Source: CAZNKU01 sp045545235 (GTDB lineage: Bacteria; Bacillota; Clostridia; Monoglobales; Firm-18). Taken from it: a stretch of 64,000 nucleotides of DNA. Below are positions 25,596 through 34,825 of this stretch, in pieces (position 1 is the first letter of the stretch; every line of letters starts with the position of its first letter). Below the pieces are notes generated by a model, which searched no databases, was not told the origin of the DNA, and worked only from the letters and a program-made list of their open reading frames with translations. The translations under genes were made by a program, and so were the position numbers. The stretch is from the NCBI GenBank assembly GCA_045545235.1, contig JAZQAN010000017.1:9241-73240 (forward strand). The letters are read 5' to 3'.

Positions 25596-26561
25596 TTATT
25601 TTTCTATCTCAACACCTGTATAGTACCACTTTAAAATCTCTTCATATGTTTTACCCTTTTCTGCCATAATGTTGGCACCGTGCTGACTCATGCCTACTCC
25701 ATGCCCTGCTCCTTTCACGGTAAAAGTAACCTTATCATCAAGAATTGAAATATCAAAACACGAAGATTTTAAACCAAAAAGACTGCGAAGTTCTATACCA
25801 CTTAAAATATCATTTCCTATTTTTGCACTTTTAACAGACCTTCCCTCAGTAAGAGTTATTTCTCCAATCCAGTTATTTCTGTCATCATCAAGTTTTGCTT
25901 CCGGATATTTTTCGTTTATTAATTTTTTAAACTCTTCACAAGTTAATTCTTTTTTTGATATATAACCATCTCTGCTATCCTCATCGGCACTTTCAACACT
26001 TACCAGATAAGGGAGTTCATTTGCCCACACATCTTTGCTGTTTTCAGTTCTCCCGCCTCCGCTGGATGCATGAAATGCAGCAGTAATCGGTATACCCTCA
26101 TAAGTCAGAAATTCTCCTCTTGTATCCTCTACACATTTTACAATCTTCTTATAATAAACCTTCATCCATTGTTCACCATGTTTTTTTTCGAGATTTTCTC
26201 GTGACGTATAAGCACAGCAATGTGTAGAATCAGTACACAACACCGCCCCATTATGCTCCTTTGGAATAAGTTCAGAGTTTTCACTGCATTTTGTGTATTT
26301 ATCATATATGTATGTTCTTGCAGCAACAGCCTGTGCCTTTATTGCCTCTTCATTAAAACTTCCCGGCACCTCAGCCGCAACTACACAAATTAAAAAATCC
26401 TCAAAATTCACATTTTCAACTTTGTTTTCTTCAACAAAATATACCGATATTTCATCAGGTAGTTTTTTATTCTTAAAATAATTTGACCTCATAGTCATAA
26501 TAACAAACACAACAATTACACAAGCAATCATAATACTGTATAAAAGCCCTATTTTTCTCAT
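25596..26561 (-). CDS. spoIID: Stage II sporulation protein D
   Basis: The 321-residue protein has an N-terminal membrane anchor and the SpoIID domain, with AIKAQAVAARTYIYDKY, the TAAFHASSGGGRTENSKDVWG-type segment and GAGHGVGMSQHGA. SpoIID is a lytic transglycosylase that thins peptidoglycan during engulfment. The start is ATG 26561 behind AGAGGTGAATTTTG; a TTG one codon earlier is less likely. It ends 50 bp before the spoIIQ-like gene. Confidence 0.95.
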   Translation of the reverse strand: MRKIGLLYSIMIACVIVVFVIMTMRSNYFKNKKLPDEISVYFVEENKVENVNFEDFLICVVAAEVPGSFNEEAIKAQAVAARTYIYDKYTKCSENSELIPKEHNGAVLCTDSTHCCAYTSRENLEKKHGEQWMKVYYKKIVKCVEDTRGEFLTYEGIPITAAFHASSGGGRTENSKDVWANELPYLVSVESADEDSRDGYISKKELTCEEFKKLINEKYPEAKLDDDRNNWIGEITLTEGRSVKSAKIGNDILSGIELRSLFGLKSSCFDISILDDKVTFTVKGAGHGVGMSQHGANIMAEKGKTYEEILKWYYTGVEIEK

Positions 26562-26630
26562 CAAAATTCACCTCTTTTTAATTATACAGGACAAGTATAA
26601 AAAATATTACGAAATGTTATAAATTTGTAA

Positions 26631-26659
26631 TTGTATTTATCAATCATATATGTTATACT
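26631..26659 (+). promoter_or_regulatory. Sigma-A-like promoter of the stalk protein
   Basis: TTGTAT (26631-26636), 17 bp, TATACT (26654-26659), 35 bp before the chosen ATG. A longer start at 26650 would lie inside the promoter and is rejected. Confidence 0.65.
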
Positions 26660-26694
26660 TAATACATAAAAGAAAACAAAAGGGAGTGTCTCAA

Positions 26695-27669
26695 ATGATT
26701 AAAAAAACACTTAGCATCATATTAACAATAGTTATTATGGCATCAATGCTTTGCACAGTATCAAACGCAGCTATGGGGGTTGCAGGCAATTACTATTATA
26801 CTGACATCAAAACATATACCCGCGGTCAGCTTATGAATTCTTACAATGTTGGCGGAAAAACAGTTATTGTTGCAGAAGATCTCAGAAGTTACGGCTTTAA
26901 AGTAGACTGGAATGCAACAAACAGAACTCTTTCAATTACAGATGTTAAGGGTGCTGTTTCTTCAAATGCAACAGAAGCAAGCAAAGGAACAATAGGCGCT
27001 GTAGCAGGAAGTTATTACCATACCGATATTGTTACATACTTTGAAGGCAAGCAAATTGAAAGTTATAACCTTAACGGTGTTACAGTTATACCGGCAACCA
27101 TCTTAAGAGATTTTGGATACGACGTAATATGGGACGGTGAAAACCGTAAGGTATACATTAATGACAAAGAAGATTTTGCAGGGATAAAAATCAAGGCAAA
27201 TCAGACATACCATGGTACACTTTCTCTTGTAACAGAACCTGTTTATTTCAATGGTCAGCGTCTTATTACTGACAACAACATATACATTGAAACAAAACTT
27301 GACAAAAAGGTATACATTCCATTCAAAGCAGTTGTAGATGCTTTAGGCATCAAATACACATGGGACAGTGCAACTTCAACAGCTACTGTTACAGTTCCTG
27401 AAGATAAGGATATAAATCCTGCCAAAACAGAACCCAGAAACAACTCTAAAAAATACGGTACTATGAAATATGAAATAAAGGATATTGAATTTAACATTGT
27501 AAAAGGCAATGACAAACATGTGGTGGATGCTGTTATCTACGGCTCAACAGTTATGGTTGATGCAAATGACTTTGCAGATGCAATTGGAATGTTCTGCATA
27601 AATCAGGTTGATATATACACCTCCACAATGATGTATATGATTTATTCAGGAATGGTTCAGGGCTTCTAA
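26695..27669 (+). CDS. Secreted copper-amine-oxidase-like stalk-domain protein
   Basis: The 324-residue protein has a clear signal peptide (KKTLSIILTIVIMASMLCTVSNA) and repeated stalk-type segments: two related units around 25-75 and 100-150 (YYYTDIKTYTRGQLMNSYNV and YYHTDIVTYFEGKQIESYNL) and a third near 170-235 (PFKAVVDALGIKYTWD). No catalytic domain is visible. These modules commonly anchor or space envelope proteins in Clostridia. The function is unknown. The ribosome site is GGGAG. The transcript ends at the shared hairpin before mgsA. Confidence 0.8.
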   Translation: MIKKTLSIILTIVIMASMLCTVSNAAMGVAGNYYYTDIKTYTRGQLMNSYNVGGKTVIVAEDLRSYGFKVDWNATNRTLSITDVKGAVSSNATEASKGTIGAVAGSYYHTDIVTYFEGKQIESYNLNGVTVIPATILRDFGYDVIWDGENRKVYINDKEDFAGIKIKANQTYHGTLSLVTEPVYFNGQRLITDNNIYIETKLDKKVYIPFKAVVDALGIKYTWDSATSTATVTVPEDKDINPAKTEPRNNSKKYGTMKYEIKDIEFNIVKGNDKHVVDAVIYGSTVMVDANDFADAIGMFCINQVDIYTSTMMYMIYSGMVQGF

Positions 27670-27729
27670 AACACTCTGCCAGACCGAGAATAAGAAAATC
27701 AGATTTTATCAAATTGAATTAACGAATAA

Positions 27730-27759
27730 TCCCAAGGAAAACCGATATTTTCCTTGGGA
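27730..27759. terminator. Terminator between the stalk-protein gene and mgsA
   Basis: A 12-bp stem TCCCAAGGAAAA (27730-27741) with TTTTCCTTGGGA (27748-27759), loop CCGATA, lies between converging genes. Confidence 0.85.
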
Positions 27760-27778
27760 TTAATATTATATATAAATT

Positions 27779-28189
27779 TTATCCTATATAATCTCTGCAT
27801 ATAAGTTCGTCCCATTCAACATTGCCGTTTTCCAAAGAATCGAGCATAACCTTTGCTGTAGACACATTTGTTGCAAGGGGTACACAATGAACATCAGCAA
27901 GGCGTAACAAAGCCGATACATCAGGCTCGTGAGGCTGTGCAGTAAGTGGGTCGCGAAAAAATATCACCAGATTCATTTCCCCCGAAGCAATTTTTGCGCC
28001 AATTTGCTGGTCACCACCTAAAGGACCTGACAAAAATCTGTAAACTTCAAGACCAGTCAAATCTGTAATAAGCTTTCCTGTTGTTCCTGTAGCAAAAAGT
28101 GAATGTTTTTCTAAAACAGCTTTATTGTCATTACAAAACTTAATCATAACATCTTTCTTTTTATCGTGTGCTATAAGAGCTATATTCAT
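27779..28189 (-). CDS. mgsA: Methylglyoxal synthase
   Basis: The 136-residue protein, from ATG 28189 behind AAAGGAGGAAGGTTA, matches MgsA: MNIALIAHDKKK, TGTTGKLI, and the catalytic region GPLGGDQQIGAKI with FFRDPLTAQPHEPDV. It converts dihydroxyacetone phosphate to methylglyoxal and phosphate, a bypass of glycolysis under phosphate limitation. It follows rluD at 72 bp and probably belongs to the same transcript. Confidence 0.96.
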   Translation of the reverse strand: MNIALIAHDKKKDVMIKFCNDNKAVLEKHSLFATGTTGKLITDLTGLEVYRFLSGPLGGDQQIGAKIASGEMNLVIFFRDPLTAQPHEPDVSALLRLADVHCVPLATNVSTAKVMLDSLENGNVEWDELICRDYIG

Positions 28190-28261
28190 TAACCTTCCTC
28201 CTTTCGTATATTTCAATTTTATCATAATTATGTAAAATTCCAAAGTAGATTTTTGTTAAAT

Positions 28262-29155
28262 CTACTTTAAAAATTTCTTGAATCTTTCAGGAATTTCTGT
28301 TTCAAACTCTAAATATTCCTCTGTTATAGGATGGACAAATCCGACTATTTTAGCATGAAGAAGCTGTCCGCTTAAATTATATTTTTCCTTTTTTATTCCG
28401 TATGTCTTATCTCCCATTACAGGATGTCCAAGACTTGCCATATGTACACGTATCTGATGCGTGCGGCCTGTTTCAAGCTTACATTCAACTAATGTATACT
28501 CCATAAATCTTTGCAAAACCCTGTAATGTGTAACGGCATTTTTTGAATTTTTATCCGTTATACACATTCTTTTCCTGTCAGTTGGATGTCTGCCTATAGG
28601 TGCATCAACCGTACCCTCATCATTTTTGAAATTGCCATGAACAATGGCAATATATTTTCTTGTAAGGGAATGCTCCTTAATCTGTTCCGAAAGCCCGATA
28701 TGTGTTTCATCATCCTTTGCCACAAGCAAAAGTCCGCTTGTATCCTTATCTATACGGTGAACAATACCGGGGCGAATAACCCCATTAATTCCGGAAAGAC
28801 TATCTCCGCAATGATGCATAAGTGCATTTACCAAAGTCCCCTCATAATTGCCCGCAGCAGGATGTACTACCATATTCTGAGGCTTATTAACAACAAGCAT
28901 ATGTTCATCCTCATACACAATATCAAGTTCAATTTCCTCTGCCTTTACGTCAAGTTGTTTTGCTTCCGGAATAGTAAACTCTATGTTTTGCCCCACTTTA
29001 AGCTTGTAATTTGACTTCACAATCTTACCGTCAACAAGAACATTTCCTTCGTCAATAAGTTTTTGAATATGGGATCGGGTAACACCATCCATATGGGCAG
29101 CTATAAATTTATCTATTCTTAAATTTTCATCTGCAACATAATTAATCTTTTTCAA
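28262..29155 (-). CDS. rluD: Pseudouridine synthase, RluD family
   Basis: The protein has an N-terminal S4 RNA-binding domain (LRIDKFIAAHMDGVTRSHIQKLIDEGNVLV) and the RluA/RluD catalytic domain with HRIDKDTSGLL containing the catalytic Asp. It isomerises uridine in 23S rRNA. The likely start is TTG at 29155 behind AAGGAAAAG, giving 297 residues and a 14-base overlap with lspA; longer starts exist up to 29197. Assignment to RluD rather than RluC is by gene order and length and remains open. Confidence 0.9.
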   Translation of the reverse strand: MKKINYVADENLRIDKFIAAHMDGVTRSHIQKLIDEGNVLVDGKIVKSNYKLKVGQNIEFTIPEAKQLDVKAEEIELDIVYEDEHMLVVNKPQNMVVHPAAGNYEGTLVNALMHHCGDSLSGINGVIRPGIVHRIDKDTSGLLLVAKDDETHIGLSEQIKEHSLTRKYIAIVHGNFKNDEGTVDAPIGRHPTDRKRMCITDKNSKNAVTHYRVLQRFMEYTLVECKLETGRTHQIRVHMASLGHPVMGDKTYGIKKEKYNLSGQLLHAKIVGFVHPITEEYLEFETEIPERFKKFLK

Positions 29156-29636
29156 CTGTATCTTTTCCTTTTTCAAAAAATAGAATATAAACTGCAAGCA
29201 TTATTGTACCAACTACAATAAAACTGTCTGCCACATTAAATATAGGGTAATTAATAACACAAACATCAATAAAATCAATGACAAAACCATATAAAATTCT
29301 GTCAAAAACATTCCCCAACGCGCCACCTATAATCATACCATAGCACATTTTCTCAACCAATGATGATGGCTTTGTTTTATAAATATATAAGCCAATCAAA
29401 ACCAGTATAAAAGCACACAACATAATGAGCAGAATTTTATTATCCTTAAACATACCAAAAGCTATGCCGGTATTTCCGTGATAAGTAATATGAAAAACAT
29501 CTTTTATCAAAGGTACACTATCACCAAACCTTGATGAATCGGGAAAAGAAAGTCCGAAAACATATTTAAGAACAGCAATTTTACTTATTCTGTCCACCAA
29601 AAATATTACAATTGCCGCAACTGTTATACCAACCAT
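29142..29636 (-). CDS. lspA: Lipoprotein signal peptidase (signal peptidase II)
   Basis: The 164-residue protein, from ATG 29636 behind AGAGAGGTCAGGTTT, has four hydrophobic segments and the aspartyl protease motifs GNVFDRILYGFVIDF and FNVADSFI with both catalytic aspartates. It removes the signal peptide from diacylglyceryl prolipoproteins. It is translationally coupled to rluD. The upstream ATG at 29678 lies in the neighbouring intergenic space and is not favoured. Confidence 0.96.
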   Translation of the reverse strand: MVGITVAAIVIFLVDRISKIAVLKYVFGLSFPDSSRFGDSVPLIKDVFHITYHGNTGIAFGMFKDNKILLIMLCAFILVLIGLYIYKTKPSSLVEKMCYGMIIGGALGNVFDRILYGFVIDFIDVCVINYPIFNVADSFIVVGTIMLAVYILFFEKGKDTVEKD

Positions 29637-29694
29637 AAACCTGACCTCTCTAAAAACAAACGGCATGGAAACTACCATGCCGTAATTTTATATA

Positions 29695-30114
29695 TTATTC
29701 GCAATCTCCGCTGCAGCATGAGCAATCGCCATCACAGCTCAAATCAATTTCTATTTCCTGATTGCAGTACGGGCAGTTAAGTTCTGCCTCGTCTTCAAGA
29801 TCCTCATAGGAAATGAAAAACTCTTCATTGCAAGTAGGACATTTTATGGTAAATTCCTCATCTTCGTCGCACTCTTCCATAAAATAACCATCTTCATCGT
29901 CATAGTCTTCATCACCATAAACGGCATCTTCAAGTTCAAACACCTTATCGTAAAGTTCATCCTGAGCATCTTCCTGAGCTTCAAGTTCATCAGAGATGCT
30001 TCCCAAAACGTTAATTATTTCGCTAAGCAACTTTCCTTCAGGTGTTTCACCGTTAATTTTAAGACCTTCAGCAAGCCCCTGCAAGTATGCAACTTTTTCA
30101 GAAATTAATGACAT
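29695..30114 (-). CDS. CD1247-like conserved clostridial protein with zinc ribbon
   Basis: The 139-residue acidic protein has an N-terminal helical domain (ISEKVAYLQGLAEGLKI, EGKLLSEIINVL) seen in a clostridial family of unknown role. A long Asp/Glu stretch follows, then a C-terminal zinc ribbon (CPTCNEEFFI and CPYCNQEIEI). The protein ends in a cysteine-rich tail (CDGDCSCCSGDCE). The chromosomal position between efp and lspA is typical of the family. The function is unknown; the tail suggests metal binding. Confidence 0.8.
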   Translation of the reverse strand: MSLISEKVAYLQGLAEGLKINGETPEGKLLSEIINVLGSISDELEAQEDAQDELYDKVFELEDAVYGDEDYDDEDGYFMEECDEDEEFTIKCPTCNEEFFISYEDLEDEAELNCPYCNQEIEIDLSCDGDCSCCSGDCE

Positions 30115-30166
30115 AAATATCCCCTCCTTAAAAATATGGATATATTATTACCAAAGCAGTAATAAA

Positions 30167-30724
30167 TTAAACTCTTTCCATGTAATCGCCTGTACGTGTA
30201 TCAATTCTGATAACGTCACCTTCATTAACGAAGATAGGCACCTGAATAACTGCACCTGTTTCCAATGTACAAGCCTTTGTTACGTTAGTAGCTGTATCAC
30301 CTTTAACACCCGGTTCAGTTTCAGTAACTGTAAGTTCAACAAATGTAGGTGGTTCTACATCAAATACGTTGCCTTTGTATGAAATAAGACGAACTGTATC
30401 ATTTTCCTTAACAAACTTAAGTGCATCACCAAGCTGTGATGAATTAAGCGGAATCATATCGAATGTTTCAGGATCCATAAAATAGTACAAATCGCCATCT
30501 GAATAAGAATACTGCATATCCTTACGTTCAATATGAGCCTTTGGCATTTTATCTGTTGGTCTGAAAGTTGTTTCAACATTTGAACCGTTGATAACGTCTT
30601 TAAGCTTTGTTCTTACGAAAGCCGCACCCTTACCCGGTTTAACGTGCTGAAATTCTACTACCTGGTATACCTTTCCGTCCATTTCGAAAGTTACACCGTT
30701 TCTGAAATCGCCTGCTGTAATCAT
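30167..30724 (-). CDS. efp: Elongation factor P
   Basis: The 185-residue protein has three beta-barrel domains, with the conserved loop KPGKGAAFVRTKLK at 30-43 carrying the modifiable lysine and the C-terminal TGDYMERV. EF-P relieves stalling at polyproline; this matters here because the SecE tail and the poly-repeat surface proteins are proline-bearing. The ribosome site is TTGGAGGTAGAAATAA. Its place after pepP is the usual clostridial order. Confidence 0.97.
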   Translation of the reverse strand: MITAGDFRNGVTFEMDGKVYQVVEFQHVKPGKGAAFVRTKLKDVINGSNVETTFRPTDKMPKAHIERKDMQYSYSDGDLYYFMDPETFDMIPLNSSQLGDALKFVKENDTVRLISYKGNVFDVEPPTFVELTVTETEPGVKGDTATNVTKACTLETGAVIQVPIFVNEGDVIRIDTRTGDYMERV

Positions 30725-30803
30725 TTATTTCTACCTCCAAATTATTATCAAAATTAATCTATTATATATTTTACAATATTTTTCAGCAAAATTCAAGTGT
30801 TTT

Positions 30804-31838
30804 TTATAATATAATTAAATCTTTGGAAGAATGTGTAAAATTTTCACAACCATCATCAGTAACCAACACCAAATCTTCTATTCGTATTCCACAAAAACCT
30901 TCTACATAAATACCGGGTTCCACCGATACTATATTCCCTTTTTTCAGTGTATCAACCGACCTTGGTGACAAATTAGGTTGTTCGTGAATTTCAAGCCCTA
31001 CTCCGTGACCGAGTGAATGTGTAAAAGTTTTTCCGTAACCCGACTCATTAATAATATCACGGGCAATCTTATCAACATCTTTATTGGAAACCCCCGGTCT
31101 GATTGCATCAATTGCCGAAACCTGAGCCCTAAGCACAATATCGTAAATGTTTTTTGTTTTATCATCAATGCTTCCTACAGCAACTGTACGTGTCATATCA
31201 CTGCAATACCCATTGTACACACAACCATAATCTAAAAGCACTACCTTTCCGCTTTCAACTTTTGCATCTGTAAGGTTTGCGTGTGGCAACGCACTACGAG
31301 CACCAACTGCAACGATTGTATCAAAGGAAAGCGCTGATGCACCCTGCTTTTTCATAAAAAATTCAAGTTCCAAAGCAATTTCACGCTCTGTAATACCCGG
31401 CTTTATAAATGGCAAAATATGTTCAAATGCCATATCTCCAATTTGTTCTGCCCGGCGTATATTGTTACATTCTTCTTCGGTTTTAACCTTGCGAAATTCA
31501 TTTAAGGTGTCTGATACACCTTCAAAATGTCCATCTATGGCATCACACATATTCCTGTAAGCATTATAAGAAATTGTTTTATCCTCAAATCCTATATTTT
31601 TAAACCCCATATCCGAAACAATTTTATAAGGCTTAACAGAATATTCGATTACCTCAAATCCTTTTGCCTGTTCATTTGCCTGTATGGTATAACGTCCGTC
31701 AACAATAACATATTTTTTTTCGGAAGAAAAAACAAGTAAGCCTTCTCCACCTGTAAAACCGCTGAAATAATAAAGATTTTCAGGGCTTGTAATTATAATT
31801 GCGTCAAGATTTTTTTCTTTTAAAATACTTTTAATCAT
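30804..31838 (-). CDS. Xaa-Pro aminopeptidase (M24B)
   Basis: The 344-residue protein has a creatinase-like N-terminal domain and the pita-bread catalytic domain with all five metal ligands: DYGCVYNGYCSDMTR (two Asp), HSLGHGVGLEIHE (His), VEPGIY (Glu) and RIEDLVLV (Glu). It removes an N-terminal residue before proline. The ATG overlaps the aroQ stop (ATGA), so the two are coupled. The gene is 80 bp upstream of efp. Confidence 0.95.
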   Translation of the reverse strand: MIKSILKEKNLDAIIITSPENLYYFSGFTGGEGLLVFSSEKKYVIVDGRYTIQANEQAKGFEVIEYSVKPYKIVSDMGFKNIGFEDKTISYNAYRNMCDAIDGHFEGVSDTLNEFRKVKTEEECNNIRRAEQIGDMAFEHILPFIKPGITEREIALELEFFMKKQGASALSFDTIVAVGARSALPHANLTDAKVESGKVVLLDYGCVYNGYCSDMTRTVAVGSIDDKTKNIYDIVLRAQVSAIDAIRPGVSNKDVDKIARDIINESGYGKTFTHSLGHGVGLEIHEQPNLSPRSVDTLKKGNIVSVEPGIYVEGFCGIRIEDLVLVTDDGCENFTHSSKDLIIL

Positions 31839-32263
31839 AAACTAAGCTCCAATGCCCGCACTGCTACAAGGTAACTGTCACTTCCGAAACCGCATATCTG
31901 TCCCTTACAAACAGGAGCAATTACTGAATTGTGTCGAAACTCTTCCCTTGCATGCACATTTGTAAGATGTACTTCAACAACAGGCATTTCAGCTATGGGA
32001 ATAGCATCTCTTATTGCATAACTGTAGTGTGTATAAGCACCTGCATTTAAAATTATACCGTCAAAATTACCTCGTGCCATATGAATTTTATTTATAATTT
32101 CACCTTCAATATTTGACTGATAAAAATCCACATCAATATTGTTACTGTTACAGTAATACTTTATTTTTTCATTTATATCTGCAAGTGTTTCGTTTCCATA
32201 TTTTTCAGGCTCACGAACGCCAAGCATATTAAGGTTAGGTCCGTTTATAATAAGTATTTTCAT
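31835..32263 (-). CDS. aroQ: 3-dehydroquinate dehydratase, type II
   Basis: The 142-residue protein, from ATG 32263 inside ATGA overlapping the previous stop, has the type II motifs GPNLNMLGVREPEKYG (with the catalytic Tyr), NAGAYTHYSYAIRDA and EVHLTNVHAREEFRH. It catalyses the third step of the shikimate pathway. Its stop overlaps the start of the aminopeptidase. Both coupling sites indicate one operon with the TIM-barrel gene upstream. Confidence 0.97.
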   Translation of the reverse strand: MKILIINGPNLNMLGVREPEKYGNETLADINEKIKYYCNSNNIDVDFYQSNIEGEIINKIHMARGNFDGIILNAGAYTHYSYAIRDAIPIAEMPVVEVHLTNVHAREEFRHNSVIAPVCKGQICGFGSDSYLVAVRALELSL

Positions 32264-33111
32264 TTCAAACACTCCTCATAAATTTTTTTCATAGTCAAAG
32301 CATCTTCACTTTGTGTGCCTGCAGATTCACATATAATAACAGGTGAAAGCTTATGTTTTACAAGCACTTTTGCAAGAGGTTCAAATTCAGGCCCATATTC
32401 TGTATTTTCAAAAGTAACGTGCTTTTTTTCCCCTGCTTTAGTAAATTCTATTTTACTGAAATGTGCATGGAAATTATTTACTCTTTCCCTACCTATTTTC
32501 TTTTCCATATATTTAATAATGCGTTCAAAATCTTCTTCAGTTTTAAGCGCACCTTGCATACGTGAGTTAAGGTGCCCAAAATCCACTGTGGGCATTAATC
32601 TTTCATCCATGGCACAAAGTTCCATAACCTCTTCAATTGTACCCATCTGGTTTATCTTGCCCATGGTTTCAAGGCATATTCTAACATCACCAACACCTGC
32701 ATTATCGAGCTCTGAAAGTGCACGCTCAACTGTTGTTTTTGATATTTCCATTGCATAACGGCGTGTAATATCCTTTGCAGCACCCATATGAACAACAAGC
32801 CTTTTAGCACCCATATTATGTGCAGCAATTGCCGCCTGCAAAATATAACCTATTGTATTATCAATTTTTTGTGGTTCCACACTTGATATATTAGTAAAAT
32901 AAGGCGCATGCACACTAAGTGCGATATTATGTTCAAGTGCTTTTTCACCAAGAATCTTCGCCGCCTCATCTGTAATACGCACACCTCTGCCACACTGATA
33001 TTCATAGGCATCAAGCCCTATATTTTCAAGCCATTTTGGCATCTCCAGTGATGATTTGCCGCCTTCGTCATAAAAAATTTCAGGATTACCGGCTGTTCCG
33101 AATTTCACCAT
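32260..33111 (-). CDS. TIM-barrel protein of the AP endonuclease 2 / Nfo family
   Basis: From ATG 33111 behind AAAGGAGGAGGGGCT, 283 residues give the xylose-isomerase-like TIM barrel of deoxyribonuclease IV. Metal-ligand motifs are visible in order: LSVHAPYF, VHMGAAKD, CLETMGK, DFGHLNSR, NNFHAHFSKIEF. The family repairs abasic DNA, but related barrels are sugar-phosphate isomerases, so the substrate is open. The protein starts an operon with aroQ and the aminopeptidase and has its own consensus-like promoter. A longer start at 33195 lacks a ribosome site. Confidence 0.82.
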   Translation of the reverse strand: MVKFGTAGNPEIFYDEGGKSSLEMPKWLENIGLDAYEYQCGRGVRITDEAAKILGEKALEHNIALSVHAPYFTNISSVEPQKIDNTIGYILQAAIAAHNMGAKRLVVHMGAAKDITRRYAMEISKTTVERALSELDNAGVGDVRICLETMGKINQMGTIEEVMELCAMDERLMPTVDFGHLNSRMQGALKTEEDFERIIKYMEKKIGRERVNNFHAHFSKIEFTKAGEKKHVTFENTEYGPEFEPLAKVLVKHKLSPVIICESAGTQSEDALTMKKIYEECLK

Positions 33112-33136
33112 AGCCCCTCCTCCTTTCAATAAAAAC

Positions 33137-33165
33137 ATTTTAACACAAACCCTTGTTTTTGTAAA
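33137..33165 (-). promoter_or_regulatory. Promoter of the Nfo-like-aroQ-pepP operon
   Basis: Minus-strand TTTACA (33160-33165), 17 bp, TAAAAT (33137-33142), followed by the strong ribosome site before the ATG at 33111. Confidence 0.7.
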
Positions 33166-33178
33166 GAAAAATACAGTA

Positions 33179-34699
33179 CTAAATAAGTGGTGCAAAAAAC
33201 TTAATTACCTTTCCGAACAATCGTCCTGAAAGCTTAAATTCCTTATATTTCCCTAAAGTAATTTCCGTACACATATTCTTCGTACTCTCAAAGTCATTTT
33301 CAATATCCGATATTACAGAAACTTTGTGCATAAGCAAAGCACATTCATAATTAAGATACAAACTTCTGTAATCGTAATTTATTGTGCCGACAACAGCAGT
33401 CATATTATCCGACACTGTAACCTTTGCATGAACAAACCCATCATCATATTCAAATATTTTTACTCCTGCCTCAATAAGGTCAGGGTAATAAGAGCGTGCA
33501 AGCCACAAGGCATAAGGCTTGTCTGGAATATGCGGCATTATAATTTTTACATCAACACCTCTTTTGGAGGCAAATTTCAAAGCCTCCTGCATATCATGAC
33601 TTATCACAAGGTACGGTGTCATAATATGCACATAAGATGATGCTCTGTTTATAATATCAAGGTATACCCTTTCCCCAACATTCTCATTATCAGTTGGGCT
33701 ATCACAATAAGGAATAACGTACCCCTCACTTTTTACATATGTTTTTTCGATATATTTTTCATAATCCTCCGTTTCGCCATTTCCAAAAAACGTATTCCAT
33801 ATTTGCAAGAACATTATTGTAAAACTTACTGCACCTTCTCCTTTAATCATAACCGCAGTATCTTTCCAATGTCCAAAACGTTCATGCTTGTTTATATATT
33901 CATCAGCTATATTCACACCGCCCGTAAATGCCGTATGTCCGTCTATAACAAGAATTTTTCTATGATTTCTGTTGTTCTGATAGGTTGTAAACAAAGGTGT
34001 AACACGTTTAAATGTACAACACTTTATACCGCATTTTTTAAGTTCTTCACAATCTGCTGAAGAAAAAGTGGTAAGGCTACCCATTGCATCATACATAAAA
34101 CGCACTTCTACATTTTCCTTTACCTTTCTTTTAAGTATTTCAAATATTTCCTTCCACATAACTGACTTTGAATCTACTATAAAATATTCCATAAAGATAA
34201 ACTTTTCTGCTTTTTCAAGTTCATCCTTCATCTTTTCAAACTTATATTCACCCAAGGAAAAGTATTCAACATCTGTATTTTTATATGCAGGACAGTTTGC
34301 ATAATTATTAAGGTAATATGAAAGTCCGTCAATTATTCCCCCATTCTCAAGCTCACACATAATTTTTTCGTCCTGCACCATATATTTTCTTGTGTTTTCT
34401 CTAACAACCTCTGAGCGCTTATTAATCTTTTTTGTAATAACATTAATGTGAATATACATATATAACAAGCAACCGAATACAGGTAAAATTGCAATTATCA
34501 CTATCCACGCATACTTAAATGCCGGTTCACCCGAACGATTAATTTCATATACCAATAACACAACCGTTAAAATATTCATAACCTCAATAATGTAACCGCT
34601 GTATTCTCTTAACCAAAATATAACAGATAAAAAAACTGCAATTTGAATAAGAAGAATAATTAAAAAAGATATTATTCCGGAATGTAAAATTTTTCTCAT
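33179..34699 (-). CDS. cls: Cardiolipin synthase (phospholipase D superfamily)
   Basis: The 506-residue form, from ATG 34699 behind AAGGTGGTTTAT, has two N-terminal membrane segments (about 5-55) and two HKD motifs: HRKILVIDGHTAFTGG near 240 and HAKVTVSDNMTAVVGT near 420. It transfers a phosphatidyl group between two phosphatidylglycerols at the membrane. The catalytic histidines, lysines and aspartates are all present, so it should be active. An in-frame start at 34741 is poorly placed. Confidence 0.95.
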   Translation of the reverse strand: MRKILHSGIISFLIILLIQIAVFLSVIFWLREYSGYIIEVMNILTVVLLVYEINRSGEPAFKYAWIVIIAILPVFGCLLYMYIHINVITKKINKRSEVVRENTRKYMVQDEKIMCELENGGIIDGLSYYLNNYANCPAYKNTDVEYFSLGEYKFEKMKDELEKAEKFIFMEYFIVDSKSVMWKEIFEILKRKVKENVEVRFMYDAMGSLTTFSSADCEELKKCGIKCCTFKRVTPLFTTYQNNRNHRKILVIDGHTAFTGGVNIADEYINKHERFGHWKDTAVMIKGEGAVSFTIMFLQIWNTFFGNGETEDYEKYIEKTYVKSEGYVIPYCDSPTDNENVGERVYLDIINRASSYVHIMTPYLVISHDMQEALKFASKRGVDVKIIMPHIPDKPYALWLARSYYPDLIEAGVKIFEYDDGFVHAKVTVSDNMTAVVGTINYDYRSLYLNYECALLMHKVSVISDIENDFESTKNMCTEITLGKYKEFKLSGRLFGKVIKFFAPLI

Positions 34700-34791
34700 A
34701 TAAACCACCTTATACCGATTATATCTCATTGTAAAAAACAATTCAATTTATAGAGGTTATTATTAACAAATTTTTAATTTTTCAAAAAAAT

Positions 34792-34820
34792 ACCGTGGCA
34801 AGACGAAATCTTGCCACGGT
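34792..34820 (-). terminator. Terminator after the SLH/InlB-repeat gene
   Basis: A perfect 12-bp stem ACCGTGGCAAGA (34792-34803) with TCTTGCCACGGT (34809-34820), loop CGAAA, is followed on the minus strand by seven Ts. It sits 5 bp beyond the stop codon. Confidence 0.92.
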
Positions 34821-34825
34821 TAATT

